From the NCBI GenBank assembly GCA_038329965.1, contig JBBQNN010000004.1, positions 41,680 through 105,679 on the forward strand: a DNA stretch of 64,000 bases, given 5' to 3'. This document shows positions 35,119 to 44,107 of this stretch, piece by piece (position 1 is the first letter of the stretch; every line of letters begins with the position of its first letter). The notes beneath the pieces were generated by a model, which saw nothing but the letters and a program-made list of their open reading frames with translations, was not told the origin of the DNA and made no database searches. This DNA is from QHCA01 sp003244095. GTDB lineage: Bacteria > Actinomycetota > Actinomycetes > Mycobacteriales > QHCA01. Both the position numbers and the translations under genes were made by a program.

Positions 35119-36507
35119 CTATGTCGCGGCCAGCGGCACCGCCTGCCGATGGGACCGGATGACCGTTCGGACCACGACTGCCAGCGCCACGGCGGACAGA
35201 GCGGCGAGAGTCACCCCAGCGACGTGCAGGGACGTGAGTGGCCCGAGCAAGGCCACGCCGAGCGCCGCTCCGGCCTGCCGGGCGGCATTCAGGGCCCCTT
35301 GCGCCGATGCGGCATAGTCCGATGGAGCGGCCACCGCCACGTCGGCGGTTGCTGCGGGGATGGTCGTCGTGCTCGCGAGGACGAGCGCGATCTCGGCCAC
35401 TACCAGCCATACCAACGGTGAGTTCAGTCCGACACCGGCCAGCAGCAGGCCGGCCAGGACGTCGCAGGCCAGGCCGAAGACGATCAGCCGCCGCGCGCCG
35501 AAGTACGCGACGAGCCGGCCGGTGAAGATCGGCAGCACGCACATCGGCAGGGTCATCGGGATGAACACCAGCCCGGTGCTCAACGCGCTGAGCCCGCGCT
35601 GGCGTTCGTACCAGAGGGTGAGGGTGAACAGCATGCCGTAGAAGACCAGGCTCGCGGTGGACGCGGCGAGAACGTCGGTACGGACGGCCGGCCTGGCCAG
35701 GAGTGCCGGTGGCAGCACCGGGTGCTCGGCCCGCCGTTCGACGCCGACGAGGGCCGCGAGCGCCGCGACCGCGACGACGAGGGAGGCGATCGGCGCCGGT
35801 CGCGCCCAGCCGTTCGTGCCGCCGTCGATGAACCCGAAGGTCAGGCTGCCCAGGGCGACGATCGACAGGGCGATGCCGAGCCGATCGAGCGGCCGGATCT
35901 TCGGCGGGACGATGTTGGCCACCCCGACCACCAGCAGGAACGACACTGCCGCGATCGGCGGGTTCACGAGGAAGATCAGTCGCCAGCCACCCGCCGTGAC
36001 CAGCAGTCCCCCGAGCAACGGACCGGCGAGCAGGCCGCTGCTGGTGATGGCGGCCCACGTACCGATCGCTTTCGCGCGTGCCGACGGGTCCGGGTACAGC
36101 GACGCGAGCAGGGCCAGCGACGCCGGCACCATCCCGGCGGCCGCCACGCCGAGCAGTGCCCGGCCGCCGATGAGCAGGCCGACGGTCGGCGCGGCCGCGC
36201 AGAGCAGCGACACCACGGCGAAGGAGATCAACGAAGCGCGGTAGAGGCGGCGGGCGCCGAAGCGGTCCGACACGGCACCCGAGGCGAGCAGCAGGCCGGC
36301 GAAGACGATCGTGTACGCGACCGACGTCCAGGGGACCAGGGTGTCGTCGACGTGCAGGTCACGTTGGATGTCGGGCAGTGCGACATTCAGGATCGACGTG
36401 TCCAGCAGGACGAGGAAGTTCCCCGCGCAGATGCCGAGGAAGGCGATGCGCCGCCCTCGATCAGAGCGATCGGCGGGCACCATGGCCGGCGAGTGTGTCG
36501 TCGTCAT
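35119..36507 (-). CDS. MFS efflux transporter (DHA2, EmrB/QacA-like)
   Basis: A 462-residue drug:H+ antiporter. Seen: LDTSILNVALPDIQRDL (motif D1 of the family), SDRFGARRLYRASL (motif A), and ITSSGLLAGPLLGGLLV (motif C). ATG at 36507 shares one base with the stop of the upstream ABM-VOC gene (TGATG). Last gene of a three-gene operon with an aldo-keto reductase; probably exports a small toxic compound or its product. Confidence 0.9.
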   Translation of the reverse strand: MTTTHSPAMVPADRSDRGRRIAFLGICAGNFLVLLDTSILNVALPDIQRDLHVDDTLVPWTSVAYTIVFAGLLLASGAVSDRFGARRLYRASLISFAVVSLLCAAAPTVGLLIGGRALLGVAAAGMVPASLALLASLYPDPSARAKAIGTWAAITSSGLLAGPLLGGLLVTAGGWRLIFLVNPPIAAVSFLLVVGVANIVPPKIRPLDRLGIALSIVALGSLTFGFIDGGTNGWARPAPIASLVVAVAALAALVGVERRAEHPVLPPALLARPAVRTDVLAASTASLVFYGMLFTLTLWYERQRGLSALSTGLVFIPMTLPMCVLPIFTGRLVAYFGARRLIVFGLACDVLAGLLLAGVGLNSPLVWLVVAEIALVLASTTTIPAATADVAVAAPSDYAASAQGALNAARQAGAALGVALLGPLTSLHVAGVTLAALSAVALAVVVRTVIRSHRQAVPLAAT

Positions 36508-37280
36508 CAGGCACCCACCCCGGAGGGCAGGACGCCCGTGCGCGCCCATTCGGTCAACGGGTCCGCAGCCTCCACCCCGACGTACTCGATCCGATTCCCG
36601 AACGGGTCGGGCGCGGTGATCATCGAGAACGGCGCGCTGTGCTCGTCCATCCGGAAGGCGGCTTCGACCCCCGGGCCCTCGGTCTTGAGCCACTCCCACC
36701 GCGACGCCATGTCCGGCTCCCAGTACGCGTGGTAGAGGATCTGCCCGCACTTGTCCGCCGAGATGATGCCGTCGCCGGATGCCTGGATGAGCTCCAGGTA
36801 GGGCGGTTCGGTACGGGAGAGGACGGCGGTCAGCTCGAACGGGTGCGGGTCGGGGTCCTCGAGCCGCGGGATGGCGAACACTCCGGGCTCGGTGAAGGCG
36901 ATCCCGTACGTGTCGGCGTAGTACCCGACCGCCTGGTCGAGATCCGGCACGACGATCCCGGTGTGGAAGAAGGTCGCCGCCGCGGCCGAGGGAAACGCGT
37001 CGGAAAATCGGACCACCTTGGGCGGCTCGACCAGGCAGGCCACGAGCTGCGGGATGAACTCCGCGAGATAACTGGACCCGCAGTGCTGGGCGAAGGCGAC
37101 CTCGTCGCGATAGGTCTCGATCACCAGCCGCCGCGACCTGTCGGCGTTGTCCACGACGTAGTCGAAGCGGGTGCAGCCCGGCTCATGCCGTGAGACATCG
37201 GCCATGAGGCGCGCCATCAGGGCGTCGACCTGCGCCTCCTTGCCGGGCAGGACGTGCTGTTCGGCCGTAAGGGTGATCAT
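36507..37280 (-). CDS. ABM-VOC fusion protein (monooxygenase plus glyoxalase-like)
   Basis: A 257-residue two-domain protein. Residues about 1-95 are an antibiotic biosynthesis monooxygenase (ABM) domain: ITLTAEQHVLPGKEAQVDAL, HEPGCTRFDYV. Residues about 105-245 are a vicinal-oxygen-chelate domain with the complete metal set: His in FFHTGIVVPDL, Glu in YLELIQ, His in ILYHAYW, Glu in NRIEYVG. ATG at 37280 has GGAG five bases upstream and overlaps the aldo-keto reductase by 4 nt. The fusion suggests oxidation and then ring opening or isomerisation of a quinone-like substrate; this is inference. Confidence 0.85.
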   Translation of the reverse strand: MITLTAEQHVLPGKEAQVDALMARLMADVSRHEPGCTRFDYVVDNADRSRRLVIETYRDEVAFAQHCGSSYLAEFIPQLVACLVEPPKVVRFSDAFPSAAAATFFHTGIVVPDLDQAVGYYADTYGIAFTEPGVFAIPRLEDPDPHPFELTAVLSRTEPPYLELIQASGDGIISADKCGQILYHAYWEPDMASRWEWLKTEGPGVEAAFRMDEHSAPFSMITAPDPFGNRIEYVGVEAADPLTEWARTGVLPSGVGA

Positions 37281-38329
37281 GTGGTCTCCACGTATGGCGT
37301 CATCGCGGTCGCGTCGGCCGGCGATCCTTCGGGGCTGGGACGCGTCGTCGCAGGGACGGCGAACGAGCGCCGGTCCCCGGCCCAACCAGCAGGGGGGACG
37401 ACCTGCTCGAGGCGCTGGAGGTCGACCGGACCGAGGTGGACGTCGCCGGCGGCGATGTTCTCCGCGATCCGCTCCACCCGCCGCGTCCCGGGAATCGGGA
37501 CGATGTCAGTCCCCTGGGCGAGCAGCCAGGCCAACGCGAGCTGACCGGGCGTGATCCCGAGGCTCACGGCAACCTGCTGCAGCCGGGCGACCTGGGCGAG
37601 GTTCCGGGTGAGGTTGTCACCCTGGAAGCGGGGGTCGACCCGCCGGAACTCACTCGAGTCGATACCGTCCCGCCCGAGTGCCGCGGTGAGGATGCCGCGC
37701 CCCAGCGGGCTGTACGGAACGAGCCCCACACCCAGCCGGCGCGCCGCCGGAACGAGTTCGAGCTCGGGCTCCCGCCACAGCATCGACCACTCGAACTGCA
37801 CCGCGGCAATGGGGTGCACGGAGACGGCCGCCTCGAGCTGGTCGACGGTGACCTCCGAGACCCCGAGTTGGCGGACCTTGCCGTCGTGGACGAGTTCGGC
37901 CATGGCACCCACGGTTTCGACGATGGGCACCTCGGGGTCGACCCGGTGCAGGTAGTAGAGGTCGATGACGTCACGACCGAGCCGCGCCAGCGACGCATCG
38001 CAGTAGGAGCGGACACCCTCGGGCCTGCCGTCCAGATGCACGCCCTGCTCGCCGCGAACGATTCCGAACTTGGTGGCCACCTGAACGTGGTCCGCGAGGA
38101 TGCCGGATCCGGCGAGTACCTGGCCGACGACCCGTTCGTTGTGCCCCTGCCCGTAGCTCATCGCCGTGTCGAGCATGGTCACGCCGAGCTCGATCGCCCG
38201 GCGTATCGACGCGGCGGACTCCGCATCGTCGGCCGGGCCGTAGCCCTGCGAGAACCCCATGCACCCCAAACCCAGGGCCGAGGTCACGAGTCCGCCGTTG
38301 CCGAGCTGTCGTCGCTGCATGGGCACCAC
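37277..38329 (-). CDS. Aldo/keto reductase
   Basis: A 350-residue NADPH-dependent (beta/alpha)8 reductase. Catalytic tetrad is visible: Asp and Tyr in LDTAMSYGQGHNE, Lys in VATKFGIV, His in YYLHRVDPE; NADP phosphate site near IPGTRRVERIAEN. GTG at 38329 has AAGGAG ten bases upstream; ATG at 38320 is an alternative. First gene of the operon with the ABM-VOC fusion and MFS pump, divergent from a LysR regulator. Likely detoxifies an aldehyde, dicarbonyl or quinone-derived compound. Confidence 0.92.
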   Translation of the reverse strand: MVPMQRRQLGNGGLVTSALGLGCMGFSQGYGPADDAESAASIRRAIELGVTMLDTAMSYGQGHNERVVGQVLAGSGILADHVQVATKFGIVRGEQGVHLDGRPEGVRSYCDASLARLGRDVIDLYYLHRVDPEVPIVETVGAMAELVHDGKVRQLGVSEVTVDQLEAAVSVHPIAAVQFEWSMLWREPELELVPAARRLGVGLVPYSPLGRGILTAALGRDGIDSSEFRRVDPRFQGDNLTRNLAQVARLQQVAVSLGITPGQLALAWLLAQGTDIVPIPGTRRVERIAENIAAGDVHLGPVDLQRLEQVVPPAGWAGDRRSFAVPATTRPSPEGSPADATAMTPYVETT

Positions 38330-38374
38330 GGTGACCGATCTCCTTCAATAAGTCCAAGACCCACTTGTGCTCGG

Positions 38375-38397
38375 ATTCATCGCAGATGATTATGAAT
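38375..38397. promoter_or_regulatory. LysR-type T-N11-A operator
   Basis: ATTCAT (38375-38380), eleven bases, ATGAAT (38392-38397): a perfect six-base inverted repeat with the T-N11-A form recognised by LysR regulators. It lies between the divergent aldo-keto reductase and lysR genes and ends just before the lysR ATG, the usual site of autorepression. Confidence 0.78.
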
Positions 38398-38399
38398 GG

Positions 38400-39305
38400 A
38401 TGGAACTGCGGCAACTCGTCTACTTCGACGCCGTGGTGCGCCACGGCGGGTTCACCCGGGCCGCCGAGCAGGTGCACGTCGCCCAGCCGGCGATCTCCGC
38501 CCAGATCCAGCGCCTCGAGACCGAGCTCGGGGCCGTGCTGCTGCAGCGAAGCACCCGCAAGGTGTCGTTGACCCATGCCGGCGAGCTGTTCTGGGCACGG
38601 GCCCAGCGGGTGCTGGAGGAATTGGCGGCCGCGCGCGCCGACCTGGAAGAGCTGGCGGCCGTGGCGCGCGGACGGGTGTGCATCGGCGCCACCCAGGTCC
38701 TCGGGTCACTGGACCTGCCATCGACGATGGCCGGGTTCCGCAAGCGCTTTCCCGGCATCGCGCTCACGCTTCGCTCAGGGCTCGTCGACGACCTGCTGGA
38801 CCTGCTCGACAAGGGCAAGGTCGACATGGTGCTCGGACCAGTCCACGCGGACATGGCCACCCGGTTCTCCGCCCACCCGCTCGTCGAGGAGAGCCTGGTC
38901 CTGATCGGCCCGCCCGGCCGGCGCCTGATCGACGGCAAGTCGGGCCTGCTCGCGGCCGCGTGTGACGAATGGTTCGTCTGCCTGCCGCCCGGCAGCGGCC
39001 TGCACTCGATCCTCACCAATGCCGCCGCCGCCGAAGGCTTCGTCCCGCGGATCGAGTTCGAGACCTACAGTCCGGCCAGCATCCGCGAGCTTGTCTCCGC
39101 GGGCCTGGGCGTCGCACTGCTGGCCGGCTCGGCGGTGCGCGCCCCGGGCCCCCCTGTCGACACCCATCCACTGACGACCGCCCCGCGGCACCCGGCCATC
39201 AACGTGATCACCCTCAGCAGCCGCAAGCTCGCGCCGGCGCCGCGCGCCTTTCACACCTACCTCCGCCGGTCGCTGCCACACGGACCCGGCGTCGACGGCC
39301 CGTGA
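38400..39305 (+). CDS. LysR family transcriptional regulator
   Basis: A 301-residue LTTR. The N terminus MELRQLVYFDAVVRHGGFTR is the family start, followed by AAEQVHVAQPAISAQIQRLE (recognition helix) and a type 2 periplasmic-binding-like effector domain. ATG at 38400 is chosen by this homology over GTG at 38367. It should control the divergent aldo-keto reductase/ABM-VOC/MFS operon through the T-N11-A box. Inducer unknown. Confidence 0.93.
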   Translation: MELRQLVYFDAVVRHGGFTRAAEQVHVAQPAISAQIQRLETELGAVLLQRSTRKVSLTHAGELFWARAQRVLEELAAARADLEELAAVARGRVCIGATQVLGSLDLPSTMAGFRKRFPGIALTLRSGLVDDLLDLLDKGKVDMVLGPVHADMATRFSAHPLVEESLVLIGPPGRRLIDGKSGLLAAACDEWFVCLPPGSGLHSILTNAAAAEGFVPRIEFETYSPASIRELVSAGLGVALLAGSAVRAPGPPVDTHPLTTAPRHPAINVITLSSRKLAPAPRAFHTYLRRSLPHGPGVDGP

Positions 39306-39315
39306 GCCGGCGGGA

Positions 39316-39984
39316 CTACCCGGCCGGCTCTCGGGCGGTCTGCCGGAGTCGCGGCCACAGGGCATCCATCGCCTCGGCGAGGGAGTCCTGGTGGAGCACC
39401 GTGGGCGTGCTCTCGCACAGCTCTCGGGCCAGGCCGAGAAGACCGGGTGCAGGTAGCTCGTGCGCGGCGGCCACGACGCCGTACGGAGAGCGCGCCAGCG
39501 CCCATGCCAGGGGCAGGACCGCCCCCCAGACGGCAAGGGGGCCGGCCAACGGGCCGACCCGAGCGGGCCAGCGCCGGGCGACGTGATCGTTGAGCTCTGG
39601 TAACCGCTCGAGGCCGTGCCACAGATGATCTGTCGCCGCATAGCGCACCTCGCCGACGTGGCAGTGCACAAGGGCAGCGGTGCACAGCAGGCAGGGCTCC
39701 AGGGTGGTGTACAGGACGTGCCGCTCGTAGTCACCGGGTGCCAGGCCGAGCAGCGCGTTGACCTCCGCGTGCGCGAGATAGCTGCCCGCGACCCGGCCGG
39801 GGGGTGCGTCGACTTCGGCGGACCGGTTGCGTCCGGCGGCGATCACCGCACCGGCCGGATCGACGAGCACAGCGCCGACGCCGAGGCTGCCCGCACGATG
39901 TGCTTCCCAGGCAAGCAGGAAGCTCTGCCGCCACGGCTCCGGCAGCGCGGCCCAGGTGATGGCGAAGTCAGTCTCGGGGTCCAT
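39316..39984 (-). CDS. Cytidine/nucleoside deaminase-like protein
   Basis: A 222-residue zinc deaminase-fold protein: HAEVNALL (catalytic His-Glu, about residue 73) and LEPCLLCTAAL (about 96) with the two zinc Cys. C-terminal extension of about 90 residues beyond the core is not recognised. ATG at 39984, overlapping the sigma factor 3' end by 17 nt. May deaminate a free base or nucleoside; tRNA adenosine deaminase is less likely because the Arg/Lys-rich tRNA-contact regions are absent. Confidence 0.82.
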   Translation of the reverse strand: MDPETDFAITWAALPEPWRQSFLLAWEAHRAGSLGVGAVLVDPAGAVIAAGRNRSAEVDAPPGRVAGSYLAHAEVNALLGLAPGDYERHVLYTTLEPCLLCTAALVHCHVGEVRYAATDHLWHGLERLPELNDHVARRWPARVGPLAGPLAVWGAVLPLAWALARSPYGVVAAAHELPAPGLLGLARELCESTPTVLHQDSLAEAMDALWPRLRQTAREPAG

Positions 39985-41266
39985 CGCCCGAGTGTGCCCC
40001 AGGCACCAGGCGTGGGCGGGCCCCCTCGACGAGCGCGGCCGCCCTGCCTTCGAGGTAGTGCCGCTCGGGGACGCTGGCGGTACGACCGGCCGCCAACCGG
40101 TACGCGGCCTCAGCACCCTCGACGTCGCCGGCCATCTCCAGCAGGTGCGCCCGGACCGCGTCCACCCGGTGGTTGCCCGCCATCCGGGGGTCGGCGTCGA
40201 GCGGCTCCAGCAGCGCGAGCCCGGCGCGCGGCCCGTTCACCATCGCCGCGGCGACCGCGTGGTTGAGGGTGACCAGGGGGTTGTCGGCCAGGCGCCCCAG
40301 GACGCCGTACAGGGCCAGGATCTGCGGCCAGTCGGTCTCCGCCGCGCTCGCCGCCTCGTCGTGGCAGGCGGCGATCGCCGCCTGGATCTGGTACGGGCCG
40401 AGCACCGTCCGCGACATCGCGTCCGTCACGAGCCCGACCCCCTCGGCGACGGCCACCGAATCCCACAGCGACCGATCCTGCTCGGCCAGCGGGATCAGCC
40501 GGCCGCCCGGGCCGGTGCGCGCTGGCCGGCGGGCGTCGGTCAGCAGCATGAGCGCCAGCAGGCCCGCCACCTCGCCGTTGTCGGGCAGCAACCGGCGCAC
40601 CAGCCGGGCCAGCCGGATCGCCTCCAGCGCCAGGTCGTGCCGCACGAGATACGGCCCCGACGTCGCGGTGTAACCCTCGTTGAAGACCAGGTACAGCACG
40701 TGCAGCACGGCGGCCAGCCGCCCCTGCACCTCCGCAGGTGGCGGCATCCGGAAAAGCGCCCCGGCCTCGCGGATGGTCTGCTTGGCCCGGCTGATCCGCT
40801 GGCCCATCGTGGCGTCGGGTACGAGGAACGCCCGGGCGATCTCCGCCGTCGTGAGGCCGCCGACGGCGCGCAGCGTCAGCGCGATCTGTGACGGCGGGGT
40901 CAGGGAGGGGTGGCAACACAGGAAGAGCAGCAGCAGCGAGTCGTCCTGATCGGCAGCCGGCCGGGCGTCCGCCGACGGCGCGAGGTAGTCGGCCGGCAGC
41001 ACCCGCTCGGCGACGGTGTTCTCCCGCCGCTGCCGGGCCTGCTCGGTGCGCAGCAGGTCGGTCATCCGCCGCGAGCCGACCCGGATCAGCCAGCCCTTCG
41101 GGTTGGCCGGCCACCCCTGGACCGGCCACTGGACCGTGGCGGCCAGCAGGGCCTCCTGAACGGCGTCCTCGGCGGCGTCGAAGTGCCCGTACCGGCGCAC
41201 CAGCGCACCGAGGACCCGCGGCGCCAGTTCGCGCAGCAGGTCCTCGGTGGTGCGGTCGGCGGTCAC
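39968..41266 (-). CDS. ECF sigma factor of the ECF42 type
   Basis: A 432-residue extracytoplasmic-function sigma factor with region 2 (DAAEDAVQEALLAA and NPKGWLIRVGSRRM), region 4 (GLTTAEIARAFLVPDATMGQRISRAK) and a long C-terminal helical/TPR-like domain (LYLVFNEGYTAT and beyond) characteristic of ECF42. GTG at 41266 overlaps a YCII/DGPF gene by 4 nt; ECF42 genes are nearly always next to DGPF proteins, and no anti-sigma is expected. The long extension probably regulates the sigma itself. Confidence 0.92.
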   Translation of the reverse strand: MTADRTTEDLLRELAPRVLGALVRRYGHFDAAEDAVQEALLAATVQWPVQGWPANPKGWLIRVGSRRMTDLLRTEQARQRRENTVAERVLPADYLAPSADARPAADQDDSLLLLFLCCHPSLTPPSQIALTLRAVGGLTTAEIARAFLVPDATMGQRISRAKQTIREAGALFRMPPPAEVQGRLAAVLHVLYLVFNEGYTATSGPYLVRHDLALEAIRLARLVRRLLPDNGEVAGLLALMLLTDARRPARTGPGGRLIPLAEQDRSLWDSVAVAEGVGLVTDAMSRTVLGPYQIQAAIAACHDEAASAAETDWPQILALYGVLGRLADNPLVTLNHAVAAAMVNGPRAGLALLEPLDADPRMAGNHRVDAVRAHLLEMAGDVEGAEAAYRLAAGRTASVPERHYLEGRAAALVEGARPRLVPGAHSGDGPRD

Positions 41267-41646
41267 AGATCGACGGAGCCGTCGCTGTCTCCGTCGATCG
41301 GGCGTACCTCGATCCGCCCGAACACCCCGGACAGCTTCGCGGCGATCTCCAAGGCCCGGTCGTGGCTGGCCACGTCGACGATGCCGAAGCTGGCCAGGAC
41401 TTCCTTGGCCTCGGCGAACGGCCCGTCGGTGACCACCGTGCTCCCGGCCCGTAGCTCGACGGTCTGCAGGTGCGTCGGATCGGTCAGCCCGGCGGCGTAG
41501 ACGAACTCCCCCGAGGTGATCAGCTCCTGGGCGATGCCGTCGGCCGGCCCGAACTGCTGGTCGGCTCCCGCTGTGCTTCCTACCGACGCCTTGCCGGCGT
41601 CCCAGTCGGCCTGCGTGCCGTAGCTGAGCATCAGGTACTTCGACAT
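41263..41646 (-). CDS. YCII-related (DGPF) protein
   Basis: A 127-residue ferredoxin-like-fold YCII protein with the motif TDGPFAEAKEVLASFGIVD. Such proteins accompany ECF42 sigma factors; they are presumed enzymes or sensors. ATG at 41646 or GTG at 41649. Coupled to the sigma gene by a 4-nt overlap, and follows the second YCII gene after about 10 nt. Confidence 0.88.
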   Translation of the reverse strand: MSKYLMLSYGTQADWDAGKASVGSTAGADQQFGPADGIAQELITSGEFVYAAGLTDPTHLQTVELRAGSTVVTDGPFAEAKEVLASFGIVDVASHDRALEIAAKLSGVFGRIEVRPIDGDSDGSVDL

Positions 41647-41655
41647 CACGCCGGC

Positions 41656-42024
41656 TCAGACTTCCGGCGCCTGGCCCACGGCCCGGATCTCGATCGGCGC
41701 CTTGACGAACCGCACGATCTTCCCGGCGATCTCCTCGGCGCGCTCCTGGCTGGCCACATCGACGATCCAGAAGCCGGCAAGCAGTTCCTTGGACTCGGCG
41801 AACGGGCCGTCCGTGGTGACTACGTCGTCACCCTCGGGACGCACCGTCCAGGCATCCTTGGCGTCGGCCAGCCCCTCGGCAGTCACCAGCTCGCCGGAGG
41901 CCATGAGGCCGGCGTTCAGGTCGTGCATGAAGGTGACCATCTCCTTGAACCAGTCACCCTTCTCCGCGGCGAAGCTCTCGACGTCGAAATCGGCGTCTGC
42001 GTAGGTCAGCAGCATGTACTTCAT
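41656..42024 (-). CDS. YCII-related (DGPF) protein, second copy
   Basis: A 122-residue YCII/DGPF protein with TDGPFAESKELLAGFWIVD. ATG at 42024 has GGAAGGA eight bases upstream; an earlier ATG at 42033 would place the Shine-Dalgarno next to the codon. First gene of the YCII-YCII-ECF42-deaminase run. Two tandem copies suggest a heterodimer or paralogous substrates. Confidence 0.88.
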   Translation of the reverse strand: MKYMLLTYADADFDVESFAAEKGDWFKEMVTFMHDLNAGLMASGELVTAEGLADAKDAWTVRPEGDDVVTTDGPFAESKELLAGFWIVDVASQERAEEIAGKIVRFVKAPIEIRAVGQAPEV

Positions 42025-42033
42025 CTGGAACAT

Positions 42034-42419
42034 CCTTCCGGGTCGGCGGGTGCCTGATAGCACCTCACCAGAAACGTCGGAGCCGATCGCGCCCCTTCGA
42101 CATCGACTCTCCCCCAGATTCTCCGGAACCGCGGCGGAGCGCCTGCCATCGCCGCCCGATGTTTCGCACCAGCCGCGGTAGACGAGCTCGTATCGCATCG
42201 GTGTGATCGCGGCCACGTAGGCGTTCCCGAGCAGAGGACGACGTCGAGGTCCGCTCCATGTTCAGCTTCACGCTGTGGATCGGCAATCACTTCATGCCGC
42301 CGACCACGGCGCGCGCCGCCGCGCGAAGGGTGCTGGAGCTGGTACTCAGGCGGCTCGAGGCTCAGCGCGGCCGGTAGTCTTGGAGATGCTCACCTAGGCA
42401 GCATGACAAGGAGCCGGAC
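42034..42419. other. Intergenic stretch of about 385 nt
   Basis: No convincing gene. A 39-codon frame on the plus strand (42258-42377) has GAGG eight bases before its ATG, but it has no recognisable features. No tRNA or riboswitch seen. This region should contain the promoters of the minus-strand YCII operon and of the plus-strand prs-like gene. Confidence 0.45.
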
Positions 42420-43361
42420 GTGCGCGACATCGCGGTGTTCAGCGGTAGCGCGCACCACCAGCTTGCAGCAGAGGTCTGCGCCAACCTCGGCGTGCCGCTG
42501 CACCCTGTGCGCATCGAGCGCTTCGCCAACGACTGCCTCGAGGTGCAGCTGCAGGCCAACTGCCGCGAGTGCGACGTCTTCCTGATCCAGCCCCTGGTCA
42601 CGCCGGTACAGGAGCATCTGGTCGAGCTCCTGCTGATGCTCGATGCAGCCCGTGGCGCGTCGGCGGCCCGCACCACCGTCGTACTCCCGCACTATTCCTA
42701 CGCCCGCTCGGACAAGAAGGATGCACCGCGGATCTCCATCGGCGGCCGGCTGGTGGCCGACCTCCTCGTCACTGCCGGCGCCAACCGCGTGTTGGCCTTG
42801 ACGTTGCACTCCCCGCAGGTGCACGGGTTCTTCAGCGTCCCGGTCGACCACCTGCACGCGTTGCGTGAGCTCACCGGGCACTTCCGCGGCTACGACCTGT
42901 CGCGGACGACCGTCGTGTCCCCCGACCTGGGCAACGCCAAGGAGGCGGCGGCGTTCGCCCGGCTGCTCGGCGTCCCGGTGGCGGCCGGGGCCAAGCAGCG
43001 TTTCGCCGACGACCGGGTGTCGATCAGCGCGGTGATCGGTGACGTGACCGGACGCGACGTCATCGTGCTGGACGACGAGATCGCCAAGGGCAGCACCGTC
43101 ATCGAGTTGCTCGACCGGCTCCGGGAGCTCGACGCCCGGTCGATCCGGGTCGCGTGCACCCACGGGCTGTTCGCCGGCGGAGCCCTCAAGCGGATCGGTG
43201 ACCAGCCCGACGTCCTGGAGATCGTCTGTACGAACACCGTGCCGATCCCGGAGGCGGAGCGGATCGACAAGCTCACCGTGCTCTCCGTCGCGCCGGCCCT
43301 GGCCGAGGCGATGCGGCGCATCCACAACGGCGAGTCGGTCAGCGCCCTGTTCGACAAGTGA
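42420..43361 (+). CDS. Divergent ribose-phosphate pyrophosphokinase
   Basis: A 313-residue PRPP synthetase homologue: ATP plus ribose 5-phosphate to PRPP. Starts GTG at 42420. ATP-binding flexible loop is HYSYARSDKKDAPRISIGGR, in place of the usual PYYGYARQDRK; LTLHSPQVHGFF replaces LHAGQIQGFF; and the ribose-5-phosphate loop reads DDEIAKGSTV in place of DDMIDTGGT. The fold is conserved throughout, so it is an enzyme of the family but not the main housekeeping type. Could be a second PRPP synthase for a special pathway or one with altered regulation. Confidence 0.87.
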   Translation: MRDIAVFSGSAHHQLAAEVCANLGVPLHPVRIERFANDCLEVQLQANCRECDVFLIQPLVTPVQEHLVELLLMLDAARGASAARTTVVLPHYSYARSDKKDAPRISIGGRLVADLLVTAGANRVLALTLHSPQVHGFFSVPVDHLHALRELTGHFRGYDLSRTTVVSPDLGNAKEAAAFARLLGVPVAAGAKQRFADDRVSISAVIGDVTGRDVIVLDDEIAKGSTVIELLDRLRELDARSIRVACTHGLFAGGALKRIGDQPDVLEIVCTNTVPIPEAERIDKLTVLSVAPALAEAMRRIHNGESVSALFDK

Positions 43362-43390
43362 CCCCGGCGTCCGGAGCAGCGGGCTGTGGG

Positions 43391-44107
43391 TCAGGCAGTG
43401 CCGGGGCCTGACCCCTGCACTCCGCGGTCGTGCCACACGAAGGACGGGACGCCGTCGAGGACGGCCCCGAGCAGGGCGAGCCGCTCCAGGGTCTTGGCCG
43501 GGTCCTGCCGGCCGTCGGCCCAGCAGATCAGGTCACTGCCCTCCATCCGCCAGGCCACCGATCCCATCCGCGGCGCGGCGGCCAGCAGCATCGCCATCTG
43601 GCGGGGGTGGATGACGTCGCTGGCGAACTTCGGGTCGGGGCAGGTGACCCGGAAGGTACGGTTGAAGTCCTCGCTCTCGAACTCGATGTCACCCAGCCCG
43701 ATCGCCCCGCCAAAACGGGTGAGGATGTTCTCGCGGGTCACCTGCAGGCGGGGCAGCGCGGTCGGCATCGCCACGGCGCACACCGCGTAGCGATGGGTCG
43801 TGGTCGAACGGTGGCCCTGCGAATCGGTCGTGTGCGTCTGGAAGCTGTAGTCGAAGGCCACCATGCCCCGGCCCTGCCACGGTCCCTCGAGCACCAGCCT
43901 CGCCGTGCGGTGGTCACCCCCGGCGAACGGCGTGCCCTCCCATCGGCCGGCCCAGGCGTCGTTGCGCTGGGTCAGGGTCCAGCCGTTGGCGGCCGCGAAC
44001 CGGGTGAACAACGCCAGCCGCTTCTTGTTGCTCAGATAGCTGAGGTAACCCCCAGCGGCGATCACGACGATCGCGAGGGCGATGAGAAGCACGGCCTTGG
44101 CGTCCAC
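43391..44107 (-). CDS. Membrane-anchored protein of unknown function
   Basis: About 238 residues with one N-terminal helix (VLLIALAIVVIAAGGYLSYL) and a cytoplasmic or external domain with repeated aromatic/acidic beta-rich motifs (WEGTPFAGGDHRTARLV, GRGMVAFDYSFQTHT). GTG at 44107 starts just before the helix; the frame extends to 44176. No family firmly recognised. Divergent from the methyltransferase. Confidence 0.7.
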   Translation of the reverse strand: MDAKAVLLIALAIVVIAAGGYLSYLSNKKRLALFTRFAAANGWTLTQRNDAWAGRWEGTPFAGGDHRTARLVLEGPWQGRGMVAFDYSFQTHTTDSQGHRSTTTHRYAVCAVAMPTALPRLQVTRENILTRFGGAIGLGDIEFESEDFNRTFRVTCPDPKFASDVIHPRQMAMLLAAAPRMGSVAWRMEGSDLICWADGRQDPAKTLERLALLGAVLDGVPSFVWHDRGVQGSGPGTA

